A stretch of DNA of 64,000 nt from NCBI GenBank assembly GCA_034430215.1, contig DAOUFE010000019.1, positions 62,001 through 126,000 of the forward strand. Reading direction: 5' to 3'. The notes below the pieces were generated by a model. It searched no databases and was not told where the DNA came from. It worked only from the letters and a program-made list of their open reading frames with translations. A program made the position numbers and the translations under genes. Below, one piece after another: positions 8,048 through 16,697 of the stretch. The stretch is from UBA4782 sp034430215 (lineage in GTDB: Bacteria > Chloroflexota > Anaerolineae > Anaerolineales > Anaerolineaceae). Each line of letters opens with the position of its first letter. Position 1 is the first letter of the stretch.

Positions 8048-9148
8048 TTATGCAACAATATTTCTCAACTTCCCTGTCATACTGGTATCATACCCAACCA
8101 GCTTGTCAATCCTGTTCTTTGCCGCGGGGGATTGGATGTAATTTATAAAGACCTGCAGTCCTTCGTTGGCTTCGTAATCGCTCTTCATAACCAGGTCGTA
8201 TTGTTCTAGCGCAATAAACTGAAAATCGAGGTGAAATGTCTGGGCAGAGGATTCCAGTCCAAAAGCAACATCTGCTTTAGATTCGGCAACAAGCTGGGCG
8301 GCTTCCGAATGTGTCCATACGACATTCGAGTAACCTCGAATTACCGTCTGGTCGATATGCTGCTGTTCAAGCATGCTGTCCAGCAGCACCCTTGTTCCTG
8401 AACCAGATTGACGGTTGACAAATTTAATATCATCTCGTTTCAGATCAGCAATACCTGTAAACCCTTTTGGATTTCCTGCAGCCGTGATCCATCCAATACG
8501 TCGCTGCGTGAGAGTGACTGCGACAGCCCCCTGGGGAAGGATCCTTTTGATGAAGGGATCATTATAGGTATTTGAAGCCACATCAAATAAATGGCATCCT
8601 GCAATATCTGCCCGGTTCTCTGAGAGAGCAATCAATCCTCCCAGACTGCCGGTAAACGTCATTTTAAGAGGAAAAGAGGGATGGAGTTCATCAAAATTTA
8701 CCACCAGCCAGATCAGAGCGGGATCATGGCTACCATTGAAGCGGATATTTGTTTCAGCTTTTTGTAGTTGTTTACCTGTTGAGGATGCTTGTTTCCAACG
8801 GTCAAGCGCCACCTGTAATGAAGTTTCGATTTCATCCATGCTATATCCCAGCGTAATTGATTCCAACAGGAAAGATTCAGCATTGTGAACAAGGTTCACC
8901 GAGCGAAGTGTTTGTGACTGAGATGAGGGGATGTGCGCCACCACTCGAGTTCCCTGTCCATGCCGGCTCACCACCAACCCTTCTTCTGCAAGTTGTTTAT
9001 ATGCGCGCTGTACTGTACCTGGGGTACAGTTCCATTGTTGTGAAAGATCCCGAATGGCAGGAAGACGATCGCCTGGTTGCATTTCACCTCGGAAGATGAG
9101 TTGCCTGAAATGCTCTGCTATTTGTTGAAATAATTCACGTTGCGCCAT
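8048..9148 (-). CDS. GntR-type HTH regulator fused to a periplasmic-binding-like ligand domain
   Basis: A 366-aa protein. Residues 1-70 form a GntR winged helix (LIFRGEMQPGDRLPAIRDL, then CTPGTVQRAYKQLAEEGLV). The C-terminal part, about 110-345, resembles the PBP-like domain of molybdate-type binding proteins used as an effector sensor, with GSLGGL, NRQSGSGTRVLLDSML and KADVAFGLES segments. Such fusions act as cytoplasmic, ligand-responsive transcription factors, many tied to oxyanion or metal uptake. No transporter adjoins it here, so the ligand is unknown. It is last in a minus-strand operon, 12 bases after a membrane-protein gene. Confidence 0.88.
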   Translation of the reverse strand: MAQRELFQQIAEHFRQLIFRGEMQPGDRLPAIRDLSQQWNCTPGTVQRAYKQLAEEGLVVSRHGQGTRVVAHIPSSQSQTLRSVNLVHNAESFLLESITLGYSMDEIETSLQVALDRWKQASSTGKQLQKAETNIRFNGSHDPALIWLVVNFDELHPSFPLKMTFTGSLGGLIALSENRADIAGCHLFDVASNTYNDPFIKRILPQGAVAVTLTQRRIGWITAAGNPKGFTGIADLKRDDIKFVNRQSGSGTRVLLDSMLEQQHIDQTVIRGYSNVVWTHSEAAQLVAESKADVAFGLESSAQTFHLDFQFIALEQYDLVMKSDYEANEGLQVFINYIQSPAAKNRIDKLVGYDTSMTGKLRNIVA

Positions 9149-9160
9149 TTTCCCTCATAT

Positions 9161-10258
9161 CTATTCTGGGGATTTCTTTAACAAATATTCTTTTTGATAG
9201 GCGATCGTACCAATAAGGATAATAAACTGAATGAGGGTATTAAAAATCGTCGAAAATTGATCAAAATAAAACAATAATAGATTATAGGTTGTTAAGCTAA
9301 GAAGCAAAGCCCAAAATCCCATTGTAACCGCTACACGGTCTTTTTTGAAGAAAAGAAAGACAGAAGCAATGATCATGATGATTCCCAACGCAGCACTGAT
9401 CCCAATTCTTAGTTGAAACCAAAACAGTGTTGTAGTGCCATGGATTAATTGTGCTTCAACGAAATCTTCGATCATATTTTGTAATATGGTAGCATCCTGC
9501 CGGTTCCACAAGAATTGAATGGGATAGATGATCGACCAGATACCCCAACCGAGCCAGGCAGCAGAAAGAGCAATTCGCAGGCGGTTGCGGGGGAGCCAGA
9601 CATGCAACCATTTTTCTTTGAATAATTGCCACTTCTCAAATAGAGAATGCCTGTGGGGTTGATGGATGATTCCGCCTTCTTTGAGAAATTTGAGAAGATG
9701 CACTGCCAGTTTAGAAAGTTCTTGCTGGTTCTGTTGAGTTGAAATTTGTTGCAGTTTGTCTTCTATTTCCGCTGCTTCTTCTGCAGAAAAATCGTGATCA
9801 AGGTACTCATCGAGTTCTTCCAATGCTTGATACATAAGCGCCCGTGCATCAGGTTTGCGCGATCGACGGACAATGATATAAACCAATAAAGTAAGCAGGA
9901 AGAAAACATAAATAATAGGCGCAGCTATGGGATAAAAATAATCATTTTCCTGGGTGATGAATTTACCTACTTCATCAATGAATAACCCAACACCGATCCC
10001 GCTGAGACATGCGGCAATTGTATGCATACGGCGATTGCTGTAGAGCAGCAGGATCAATAATGCCAGGAACATGATCAAACCACCCCAGAGCACGTGAGCA
10101 ATATGGATCTCGCCTCCTCCGATCTGCGGGTAGCCTGTCAGATATAGTAAGGCGCGTGTGCCTGTGATGCTGGCAGCGAAACTGAGTAGCGTTAGCAGGA
10201 GATTATTCGCAGCATCTGTACGAAAAACGAGCGAACGTACCTGGGCTTTATTCTTCAT
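9161..10258 (-). CDS. Multipass membrane protein of unknown function
   Basis: 365 aa. About seven or eight hydrophobic segments are visible: four in the N-terminal 130 residues (e.g. LWGGLIMFLALLILLLY and IIYVFFLLTLLVYIIV), then a soluble, charged middle section around residues 135-220 (EELDEYLDHDFSAEEAAEIEDK), then four more. No family recognised. A GxGVGLFIDEVGKFIT segment inside the membrane half is conserved-looking, with acidic and polar residues in a helix. It lies between dcd and the GntR-type regulator with short gaps, so it is probably co-transcribed. No signal peptide apart from the first helix. Confidence 0.75.
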   Translation of the reverse strand: MKNKAQVRSLVFRTDAANNLLLTLLSFAASITGTRALLYLTGYPQIGGGEIHIAHVLWGGLIMFLALLILLLYSNRRMHTIAACLSGIGVGLFIDEVGKFITQENDYFYPIAAPIIYVFFLLTLLVYIIVRRSRKPDARALMYQALEELDEYLDHDFSAEEAAEIEDKLQQISTQQNQQELSKLAVHLLKFLKEGGIIHQPHRHSLFEKWQLFKEKWLHVWLPRNRLRIALSAAWLGWGIWSIIYPIQFLWNRQDATILQNMIEDFVEAQLIHGTTTLFWFQLRIGISAALGIIMIIASVFLFFKKDRVAVTMGFWALLLSLTTYNLLLFYFDQFSTIFNTLIQFIILIGTIAYQKEYLLKKSPE

Positions 10259-10269
10259 TCCCGAACTAA

Positions 10270-10824
10270 CTATAGTTTAGGCAGCACAATGGATTGCTGT
10301 TTCTGGTATTTCCCTTTCTTATCGGCATACGAAACATCACATTCTTCATCTGCGATGAAGAAAAGAACTTGAGCCAGACCTTCATTGGAATATATTTTCG
10401 CGGGGAGTGGGGTGGTATTGGAAATTTCCAGAGTGACAAACCCTTCCCATTCAGGTTCAAAGGGGGTCACATTCACGATGATTCCGCAACGAGCATAAGT
10501 ACTTTTTCCCAAACAAATCGTTAAGACATTACGAGGAATACGGAAATATTCTACCGAACGAGCCAATGCAAAAGAATTAGGTGGAATAATACATACATCA
10601 CCCTTAAAATCAACCATCGAACGGGTGTCAAATTTCTTGGGGTCAACAATGGTAGTGTTGACATTGGTAAAGATTTTAAACTCATCTGCTACCCGAATGT
10701 CATACCCATAAGAAGAAACACCAAACGAGATCACTCCATCCCGTTTTTGTGAATCAACAAAAGGTTCAATCATTTTATGTTCTAAAGCCATTTTTCGGAT
10801 CCAATGATCAGGTTGTAGTCCCAT
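10270..10824 (-). CDS. dcd: dCTP deaminase
   Basis: A 184-aa protein matching Dcd in length. It converts dCTP to dUTP (and in bifunctional forms on to dUMP) to feed thymidylate synthesis. Visible motifs are VSSYGYDIRVADEF (substrate loop), KGDVCIIPPNSFALARSVEYFRIP, GKSTYARCGIIVNVTPFEPEWEG containing the catalytic Arg and Glu, and LAQVLFF near the C-terminus. The GKSTYARCGI plus FEPEWEG region is typical of Dcd rather than dUTPase. It sits 9 bases downstream of the M23 lipoprotein gene in the same operon. Cytoplasmic, usually trimeric. Confidence 0.95.
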   Translation of the reverse strand: MGLQPDHWIRKMALEHKMIEPFVDSQKRDGVISFGVSSYGYDIRVADEFKIFTNVNTTIVDPKKFDTRSMVDFKGDVCIIPPNSFALARSVEYFRIPRNVLTICLGKSTYARCGIIVNVTPFEPEWEGFVTLEISNTTPLPAKIYSNEGLAQVLFFIADEECDVSYADKKGKYQKQQSIVLPKL

Positions 10825-10833
10825 TTTTCCTCG

Positions 10834-11838
10834 CTAATTAATTTTAATGTCTGCCAGAGTTAAATTCCCTGGTTCAATTGTAACTGCTGCCCGATAGTAT
10901 ACGCCATTTTTCTCGAATACAATTTCGTAATTACCAGGCTCAATGTTTCCAAAAACGATGCTTTCATCCCAGGGATCAGTATGAGGGATACTTTTATCGT
11001 ATATTTCTCCATAAACAGGCAGGTTTGTGTCCGGTTTCGAAGACACTGGTCGAAGTGTCACCTGGACAGTATTCAATGATATTCTTTGGGGATTGTCAAC
11101 ATGGATCGCCAGTATCCCCAATTGACCAGTATCGGAGGTGGTGACTGGAGTTAACCATAGTTCCGGATTACTTGTCGATGTGTACTCCATGTCCTTCAGG
11201 CGAACTTCAAAATGAAGATGGCTTCCAATTGCCGCTCCACTTGCACCGACTAAACCGATCTGCTGCCCTGCAGTTACCATCTGTCCAATTTCAACATCGA
11301 TCCTGGATAGATGTGCATACAAAGTAAAAATTGGAAAATCCAATTCTGGAAGTGTATGCTTCAGGATGATCAGGTTTCCATAGAATTTGATGTAAGGATG
11401 GTATCTGGTTTCATTGTCGTTACCGGCGACGATCACTTCACCATCCGCCGCCGCCAAAACCGGGGTACCACTGGCATTCACCAGTTCGATACCCAGATGC
11501 GGTTCGCGTTCTCCCATCTGTGTGGAACCATACCGGTAGGCAACATCAGTTATCTGATTCTCATCAGCCGGTATCGGCGATTGTAATAGATCTGGAGCTG
11601 GATATATACAATAACCCGGTTCACACTGCAAGGCTGTGAAAAAACCGGGTTGTTTTGGGGTAACTGTAGCTGTAACATCCCATATGGGTGTGATGGATAT
11701 CGGTTCTGTGATCCTTTCCACTTTTGGCAATGTTGCGGTTTGATTAATCATTTCAATTGTCGATGAATCCACCGCACATGCGCAACCCATGCTGAGTAAG
11801 AAGAGAATACCTATCCCAGACAGCAGCCTTCTCATCAA
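10834..11838 (-). CDS. M23 family metallopeptidase lipoprotein
   Basis: A 334-aa protein, distinct from the trio at 0.7-5.2 kb because it has no LysM and a standard compact M23 domain. The lipoprotein signal ends in SMGCAC. The M23 domain spans about residues 100-225: HLGIELVNASGTPVLAAADGEV gives the HxxxE variant of the usual HxxxD, then LYAHLSRIDVEIGQMVTAGQQIG and GSHLHFEVRL (HxH). The C-terminal 90 residues form a beta-rich domain (GNIEPGNYEIVFEKNGVYYRAAVTI) of unknown role. The 5' end overlaps the ftcD stop by 4 bases (ATGA). Likely a membrane-anchored murein endopeptidase or regulator. Confidence 0.88.
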   Translation of the reverse strand: MMRRLLSGIGILFLLSMGCACAVDSSTIEMINQTATLPKVERITEPISITPIWDVTATVTPKQPGFFTALQCEPGYCIYPAPDLLQSPIPADENQITDVAYRYGSTQMGEREPHLGIELVNASGTPVLAAADGEVIVAGNDNETRYHPYIKFYGNLIILKHTLPELDFPIFTLYAHLSRIDVEIGQMVTAGQQIGLVGASGAAIGSHLHFEVRLKDMEYTSTSNPELWLTPVTTSDTGQLGILAIHVDNPQRISLNTVQVTLRPVSSKPDTNLPVYGEIYDKSIPHTDPWDESIVFGNIEPGNYEIVFEKNGVYYRAAVTIEPGNLTLADIKIN

Positions 11839-13388
11839 TAAGGCGAAATTCCTCCCCGCTGTGACAAACCAGCACGAATGTCTTTTTCAAGCTGATGTGC
11901 TTCTTTTTCAATTGCTTCAAGTTGAGAAAGAATTGCTTTCGCTTCAGCATCATCTTGATAAGATGCAATATTGATCTTAACATTCATTCCTGCACCTGAA
12001 AGAGCTGCCAGGCTTAACATTGCAGCACTTCCGCCATCAGAGATGGCATTTATGTTCCCCTGTTCGATGGCCATATGAGCTAATTTCAATACTTCCAGAC
12101 AAAGTCCGGCTGTTCTTAATGGAATTTGCGCAGCATGAAGAGCGGCTTTCTTTTGGGCAACTGCGCGAATATCTAATTCTTCCTGGTTGTTCTTTGGCAT
12201 CCGGTTGGCAGTAAGGATCCCTTCAAACGCCTTCGCATCCTCATCCACCGCGTGAGTAAGTTCATTCTTCAAGGTCTCTGCCTGTTCAACCAGTTTCCAC
12301 ATTTCCTGTTCAACGGCTGCATATTTTTTCTTTCCTATGGTAAGACGACCTACCATCGCAACCAGGGCAGCAGCAAGTGCTCCAGTATGTGCTGAAGCTG
12401 AACCTCCTCCGGGGGTTGGTGTTCCCGAGGCAACCTGTTCGATAAATGACCATTCCTGAGGAACAGTTGCGGATGGAGCCATTGATGCAGTCATTACTTC
12501 ATATAATTTCCGTTCGAGGATTTGTTCTCTATCAAATTGATCCAATTGCAGATACCAGACCGCTGCATCGACCAGGGCTTCCTGAGGTGTTAATCCCACC
12601 AACTCAGATGACAATATTCCAACACCATAGCGTTTCGCTTCGTTTCGAATGGTTTCGACTACCGTAGCTAAAGCTGAAAGATGAAAATTAGTAAAGTTCA
12701 TCGAAACTTGAGCTTTACCATTCACCAAAACACCCATCGCTTTTACAAAACGAAAACCACCGGAAGAATTCCGCACTGTTTTCGCGATGCGTTGTGCGAT
12801 TGAAACATCGTCAGTGGTGAGATAGACATTGAAAGCGATTAAAGGTTGGCGTGCTCCGATGACTGTTGCTCCAGCACCACTCAACTTTGGAGGTCCAAAA
12901 TCAGGATACCGGGCAGGATTTGATGATATTTCAGTTTTTAATAATTCATATTGTCCAAATCGGATATTTTCCAGATTTTGGCGTTCTGGGATCGTTGCAG
13001 CTTCTTCATACAAGTAAACAGGGATGCCCAATTCACTGCCCACCCTTTTGCCCAACCTGCGCGCCATTTCAATGCATTCGACCATAGTCACATCGGTGAT
13101 CGGCACAAACGGAACTACATCTGTTGCACCGATACGGGGGTGTTCACCATGATGATTTTCAAGATCTATCAATTCGGCTGCTTTGGCAATTGCTAAAAAT
13201 GCAGCTTCTTCAACAGGTTCAGGCTCACCAATATAGGTGACCACGGTACGATTATGATCGAGATCAGAATGGCGATCTAAAATATGCACACCGGGTATAC
13301 TTTGGATTGTATTGATGATTTCTTCCACTACTTCGGGGCGTCGCGCTTCAGAAAAATTGGGGATACACTCAACTAAACGATTTGCCAT
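11835..13388 (-). CDS. ftcD: Bifunctional glutamate formimidoyltransferase / formimidotetrahydrofolate cyclodeaminase
   Basis: A 517-aa fusion. The N-terminal formimidoyltransferase part (about 1-300) has LVECIPNFSEARR, HHGEHPRIGATDVVPF and GVLVNGKAQVSMNFTNF. The C-terminal cyclodeaminase part (about 310-500) has VASGTPTPGGGSASAHTGALAAALV. Together they move the formimino group of formiminoglutamate onto tetrahydrofolate and release ammonia to give methenyl-THF, linking histidine catabolism to one-carbon metabolism. Many bacteria keep the two activities on separate proteins; the fused form is like the animal enzyme. No hut genes lie nearby. It is the first gene of the minus-strand operon ending with the GntR-type regulator. 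Confidence 0.93.
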   Translation of the reverse strand: MANRLVECIPNFSEARRPEVVEEIINTIQSIPGVHILDRHSDLDHNRTVVTYIGEPEPVEEAAFLAIAKAAELIDLENHHGEHPRIGATDVVPFVPITDVTMVECIEMARRLGKRVGSELGIPVYLYEEAATIPERQNLENIRFGQYELLKTEISSNPARYPDFGPPKLSGAGATVIGARQPLIAFNVYLTTDDVSIAQRIAKTVRNSSGGFRFVKAMGVLVNGKAQVSMNFTNFHLSALATVVETIRNEAKRYGVGILSSELVGLTPQEALVDAAVWYLQLDQFDREQILERKLYEVMTASMAPSATVPQEWSFIEQVASGTPTPGGGSASAHTGALAAALVAMVGRLTIGKKKYAAVEQEMWKLVEQAETLKNELTHAVDEDAKAFEGILTANRMPKNNQEELDIRAVAQKKAALHAAQIPLRTAGLCLEVLKLAHMAIEQGNINAISDGGSAAMLSLAALSGAGMNVKINIASYQDDAEAKAILSQLEAIEKEAHQLEKDIRAGLSQRGGISPY

Positions 13389-13444
13389 GGAAATCCTCGA
13401 AAAATGTGATGGTTAATTATAACTCAGGGAGTACATTATATGAG

Positions 13445-13473
13445 TTGTAAGCGGTTTCTGGATACAGTAGAAT
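13445..13473 (+). promoter_or_regulatory. Promoter for the SRAP gene
   Basis: TTGTAA (13445-13450), a 17-base spacer and TAGAAT (13468-13473) form a sigma-70-like promoter 24 bases before the start codon. A strong ribosome binding site (GAGGAGG) follows. Confidence 0.55.
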
Positions 13474-13496
13474 GATGGAGTAATGAGGAGGAAGAT

Positions 13497-14147
13497 ATGT
13501 GTGGGCAATTTTCTCTTGATCTGGATGCTTTTTCTGTGCAGGACGAATTTGGTCTCAGTGAGATGCCTGTTGAATGGGAAATAAGACAAAATATTTTTCC
13601 TTCTCAAATGGTTGCTGTTATTAAAGCGCCTGAAATTAAACAAATATCCATGATGCGATGGGGGCTGGTACCAAGTTGGGCAAAGGATGAGTTGATCGGA
13701 AAGAAAATGTTTAATGCCCGTTCTGAAACATTGACAGAAAAACCCTCTTTTAGAAAGCCTTTCAGATACCAGCGCTGTTTGATTCTTGCAAATGGATTCT
13801 ATGAATGGAAAAAAGGAGAAGACTCAAAAAGCCACGCTATTCCGTACCGTTTTGAGATGGCATCAGGAAAACCCTTTGCCTTTGCAGGCTTATGGGATGT
13901 GTGGATGAAAAAAGAAAGCCCTTTGCTGACCTGCACTATCATCACATGTAATCCAAATGAGATGGTGGCAAAATTTCATAATAGAATGCCAGTCATTCTT
14001 CCAAAAGAGAATTATCAGGAATGGCTCACAGGTCATGATCTGCAGAAACTTCAACAAATGTTGGTTCCTTTTTCTTCTGACTTGATGAAAGTCAGAGAAA
14101 TAAGCAGGTTGGACGCACCTCTTCCGTTGATTCGGCCTTCTGATTAA
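13497..14147 (+). CDS. SOS response-associated peptidase family protein (SRAP, YedK/HMCES type)
   Basis: A 216-aa single-domain SRAP protein. The family shields abasic sites in single-stranded DNA by forming a thiazolidine crosslink through Cys2. All key residues are seen: MCGQF with Cys2 after Met removal, FNARSETLTEKPSFR with the conserved Asn and Arg, GFYEWKK with the Glu, and HNRMPVIL with the His. The start is fixed by the need for Cys2 and by the GAGGAGG upstream. It is monocistronic, between ftcD on the other strand and the mreB operon. No LexA box was recognised. Confidence 0.95.
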   Translation: MCGQFSLDLDAFSVQDEFGLSEMPVEWEIRQNIFPSQMVAVIKAPEIKQISMMRWGLVPSWAKDELIGKKMFNARSETLTEKPSFRKPFRYQRCLILANGFYEWKKGEDSKSHAIPYRFEMASGKPFAFAGLWDVWMKKESPLLTCTIITCNPNEMVAKFHNRMPVILPKENYQEWLTGHDLQKLQQMLVPFSSDLMKVREISRLDAPLPLIRPSD

Positions 14148-14187
14148 AAAGTGACGGTTACGAGCAATTAAGGTTGAAAGCTCCCTA

Positions 14188-14196
14188 TGGTATAAT
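14188..14196 (+). promoter_or_regulatory. Extended -10 element upstream of mreB
   Basis: TGG directly followed by TATAAT (14191-14196) lies 67 bases before the mreB start and after the SRAP stop. No good -35 hexamer at standard spacing. It is the best candidate promoter for the mre-min-rodA-gltX operon. Confidence 0.5.
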
Positions 14197-14263
14197 TTTT
14201 TGAAGCTTTTTGAGCAAAGAACTATGAAACTATTTGACATCATTCAAATCCCAGGAGCGTAAC

Positions 14264-15325
14264 TTGGCGTTCAATCCATTCAACTGGTTGTGGGGTTTAT
14301 TCTCGCTAGATATCGGAATCGATCTTGGAACTGCAAACACGCTTGTGAATGTGCGTGGAAAAGGGATCGTCATCAATGAACCCTCCTGGGTTGCCATTGA
14401 TAAGAGAACAAAAGAACCTCTGGCTATAGGAAGCCGTGCCAAAGAGATGGTTGGCCGAGCTCCTGCAAATGTTATTGTCATCCGCCCTATGCGAGATGGC
14501 GTAATTGCTGAATTTGAAATTACCAAAGCGTTATTAGGGTATTTCATCAGTAAAGCACATCAGCAAACGATCGTACCCATGCCCCGTCCGCGTGTGGTGG
14601 TTGGAATACCCTCAGGTGCAACCGAGGTCGAGAAAAGAGCTGTATACGATGCAGCTATGGCTGCCAATGCCCGTGAAACTTATTTGATCGAAGAACCCCG
14701 AGCAGCGGCCTTGGGTGCTGGTTTACCAGTCTCCGAAATTCGCGGAAGCATGATCGTAGACATTGGCGGTGGAACAACCGAAGTTGCCGTAATTTCCTGG
14801 CGAGGAGTGGTGGTTTCACGTTCTCTTCGCGTAGCCGGAGATGAAATGGATCAGGATGTTATTACATACATCCGTAATAAATATAATCTTTTCATTGGTG
14901 AGCGTATGGCTGAACAGGTAAAGATCGAAATTGGATCTGCTTATCCTTTACCTGTGGAAAAAACGATGATGGTAAGAGGTAGAAACCTGATAACAGGATT
15001 GCCAGAAGAAATTGAGATCTCTTCAGTGGAAATCCGTGAAGCAATTTCTGGATCTGTTCAGGTGATCATCGATACCATAAAGGATACGCTCGATGAAGTC
15101 CCACCAGATATCATTTCAGACCTGCTGGATAACGGTGTTTGTTTGGCTGGAGGAGGGAGTCTATTATTAGGTATGGTTGACCGCCTTTCAGATGAACTAA
15201 AACTGCGGGTGTGGATGGCTGAAGATCCGTTAACATGCGTTGCTCGTGGAGCAGGGATGATCCTGGAAGACCTCGACCGTTTCAGCGAATTTCTGGTGGG
15301 ATTGGATAGGTCTGGGAACCGCTAG
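14264..15325 (+). CDS. mreB: Rod shape-determining protein MreB
   Basis: About 353 aa from a TTG start. Bacterial actin that polymerises under the membrane and steers the elongation machinery. Actin-fold ATP motifs are visible: DIGIDLGTANTLVNVRGKG (phosphate 1), IVDIGGGTTEVAVISWRG (phosphate 2) and GVCLAGGGSLLLG (adenosine). TTG at 14264 is preferred over the TTG at 14234 because AGGAG sits six bases upstream. The N-terminal AFNPFNWLWGLFS could be the membrane-binding amphipathic segment. First gene of the elongation and division-site operon; mreC follows at once. Confidence 0.97.
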   Translation: MAFNPFNWLWGLFSLDIGIDLGTANTLVNVRGKGIVINEPSWVAIDKRTKEPLAIGSRAKEMVGRAPANVIVIRPMRDGVIAEFEITKALLGYFISKAHQQTIVPMPRPRVVVGIPSGATEVEKRAVYDAAMAANARETYLIEEPRAAALGAGLPVSEIRGSMIVDIGGGTTEVAVISWRGVVVSRSLRVAGDEMDQDVITYIRNKYNLFIGERMAEQVKIEIGSAYPLPVEKTMMVRGRNLITGLPEEIEISSVEIREAISGSVQVIIDTIKDTLDEVPPDIISDLLDNGVCLAGGGSLLLGMVDRLSDELKLRVWMAEDPLTCVARGAGMILEDLDRFSEFLVGLDRSGNR

Positions 15326-15340
15326 TTGGGGTTACCCGAG

Positions 15341-16186
15341 ATGAACCAACGAATTAACCGTAATTGGCAATTAATCGTTTTCACCCTTGTTGTGATTGGT
15401 ATCATGGCAATGGCTCTGAGTGGATATCTTAACCCATTGGTCAAAGCTGCTACCAGCCCATTTATTGGCATCCAACGTTGGATATCCACACGATATACCG
15501 CTATTGTGGAATTTGTTACTGTTCCAAAAGATGCTGCCAGCCTCAGGCAAGAAAATGAAAGCCTTAAGGCAGAAGTCAGTCAATTACAGACACAGGTAAT
15601 CGAATTACAACAGCAGGTAAATGAAGCACAGATCATTTACTCGCTTTTAGATTTTGCTCAGAATCGTCCAGAAAATACCTATGTGGCAGCTTCGGTCATT
15701 GGACGTGACCCAAGCCCATTCTTACAATATGTGATCATCGATCACGGATCTGATTCGGGGATTAAACATGGTATGCCAGTTGTCAATCAAGATGGTCTGG
15801 TCGGAAGAATCGATGCTGTAACTGCGAACGCCGCGCGCATTCAATTGATAACCGATGCAGGATCATCAGTGAATATCCATTTACGAAATGCCAACGTTGA
15901 CGCAGTAATGTCAGGTTCATTGACTGGCGATGTAAATCTTGATATGGTATCAACAGATATCACCCTTGAAGCAGGTGATCTGGTGATCACCTCTGGGTTG
16001 GGAGGAAACTACCCCCCTAATATTGTTATCGGGCAGGTGGTAAGTGTTCGCAAAACTGAAACCGATCTCTTCCAAACTGCATCCGTTCAGCCATCTGTTG
16101 ATTTTACAAATTTACAAGCAGTACTCATTATCACCAATTTTAAACCGGTAGATACTTCTCCACTTATTCCTACCACGACGCCATAA
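15341..16186 (+). CDS. mreC: Rod shape-determining protein MreC
   Basis: About 281 aa. An N-terminal membrane anchor (LIVFTLVVIGIMAMALSGYL) is followed by a coiled coil (LRQENESLKAEVSQLQTQVIELQQQ). The beta-rich MreC domain has VIGRDPSPFLQYVIIDHGSDSGIKHGMPVVN and DLVITSGLGGNYPPNIVIGQV. It acts outside the membrane as a scaffold linking MreB, PBP2 and RodA. The ATG at 15341 is preferred; an in-frame TTG right after the mreB stop is the alternative. mreD starts directly after it. Confidence 0.95.
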   Translation: MNQRINRNWQLIVFTLVVIGIMAMALSGYLNPLVKAATSPFIGIQRWISTRYTAIVEFVTVPKDAASLRQENESLKAEVSQLQTQVIELQQQVNEAQIIYSLLDFAQNRPENTYVAASVIGRDPSPFLQYVIIDHGSDSGIKHGMPVVNQDGLVGRIDAVTANAARIQLITDAGSSVNIHLRNANVDAVMSGSLTGDVNLDMVSTDITLEAGDLVITSGLGGNYPPNIVIGQVVSVRKTETDLFQTASVQPSVDFTNLQAVLIITNFKPVDTSPLIPTTTP

Positions 16187-16187
16187 G

Positions 16188-16697
16188 TTGAAAACACTTT
16201 ATTCAGTACCAGTGCTTGTGTTTGTAGCGATATTGCAATCAACCATCATTAGCAGGATCCACTTGATGGGAGGTGCTGCTGATATTATGTTGTTGGTATT
16301 GATAGCCTGGGCTTTGCAAGAAGAAGTTGACGATGCATGGCAGTGGACATTACTGGGAGGTTTACTGATTGGATTTATCAGTAAACTACCTTTTTACTTT
16401 TACATACCAGTCTATTTAGTAATCATTGGATTTGCAAGGTTTTTACGAAGCCGATTCTGGCAGGCACCCGCAATTGGTATGTTTATTACAACCGTGTTTG
16501 GCACGCTTGTATTACAGATGACAACGCTTGTAGTGTTACAATTATCGGGTATGTCGATAAAATTAAGTGAATCATTTGGATATATTGTCATACCAAGTGT
16601 TTTATTGAACCTGCTGCTTTCTATTCCAATGCAGGCGATCGTATCTGATCTTGCACAATTTGTTTACCGGTCTCAAGGAAAGAATGAGAGAGTTTGA
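16188..16697 (+). CDS. mreD: Rod shape-determining protein MreD
   Basis: 169 aa, almost entirely hydrophobic, with about five membrane segments (SVPVLVFVAILQSTI, ADIMLLVLIAWALQEEVDD, FYFYIPVYLVIIGFARF, MFITTVFGTLVLQMTTLVVL and IPSVLLNLLLSIPM). MreD is a poorly conserved membrane partner of MreC, and identification rests on size, topology and position between mreC and mrdA. The start is TTG, one base after the mreC stop. Its 3' end overlaps the mrdA start by 14 bases. Confidence 0.9.
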   Translation: MKTLYSVPVLVFVAILQSTIISRIHLMGGAADIMLLVLIAWALQEEVDDAWQWTLLGGLLIGFISKLPFYFYIPVYLVIIGFARFLRSRFWQAPAIGMFITTVFGTLVLQMTTLVVLQLSGMSIKLSESFGYIVIPSVLLNLLLSIPMQAIVSDLAQFVYRSQGKNERV

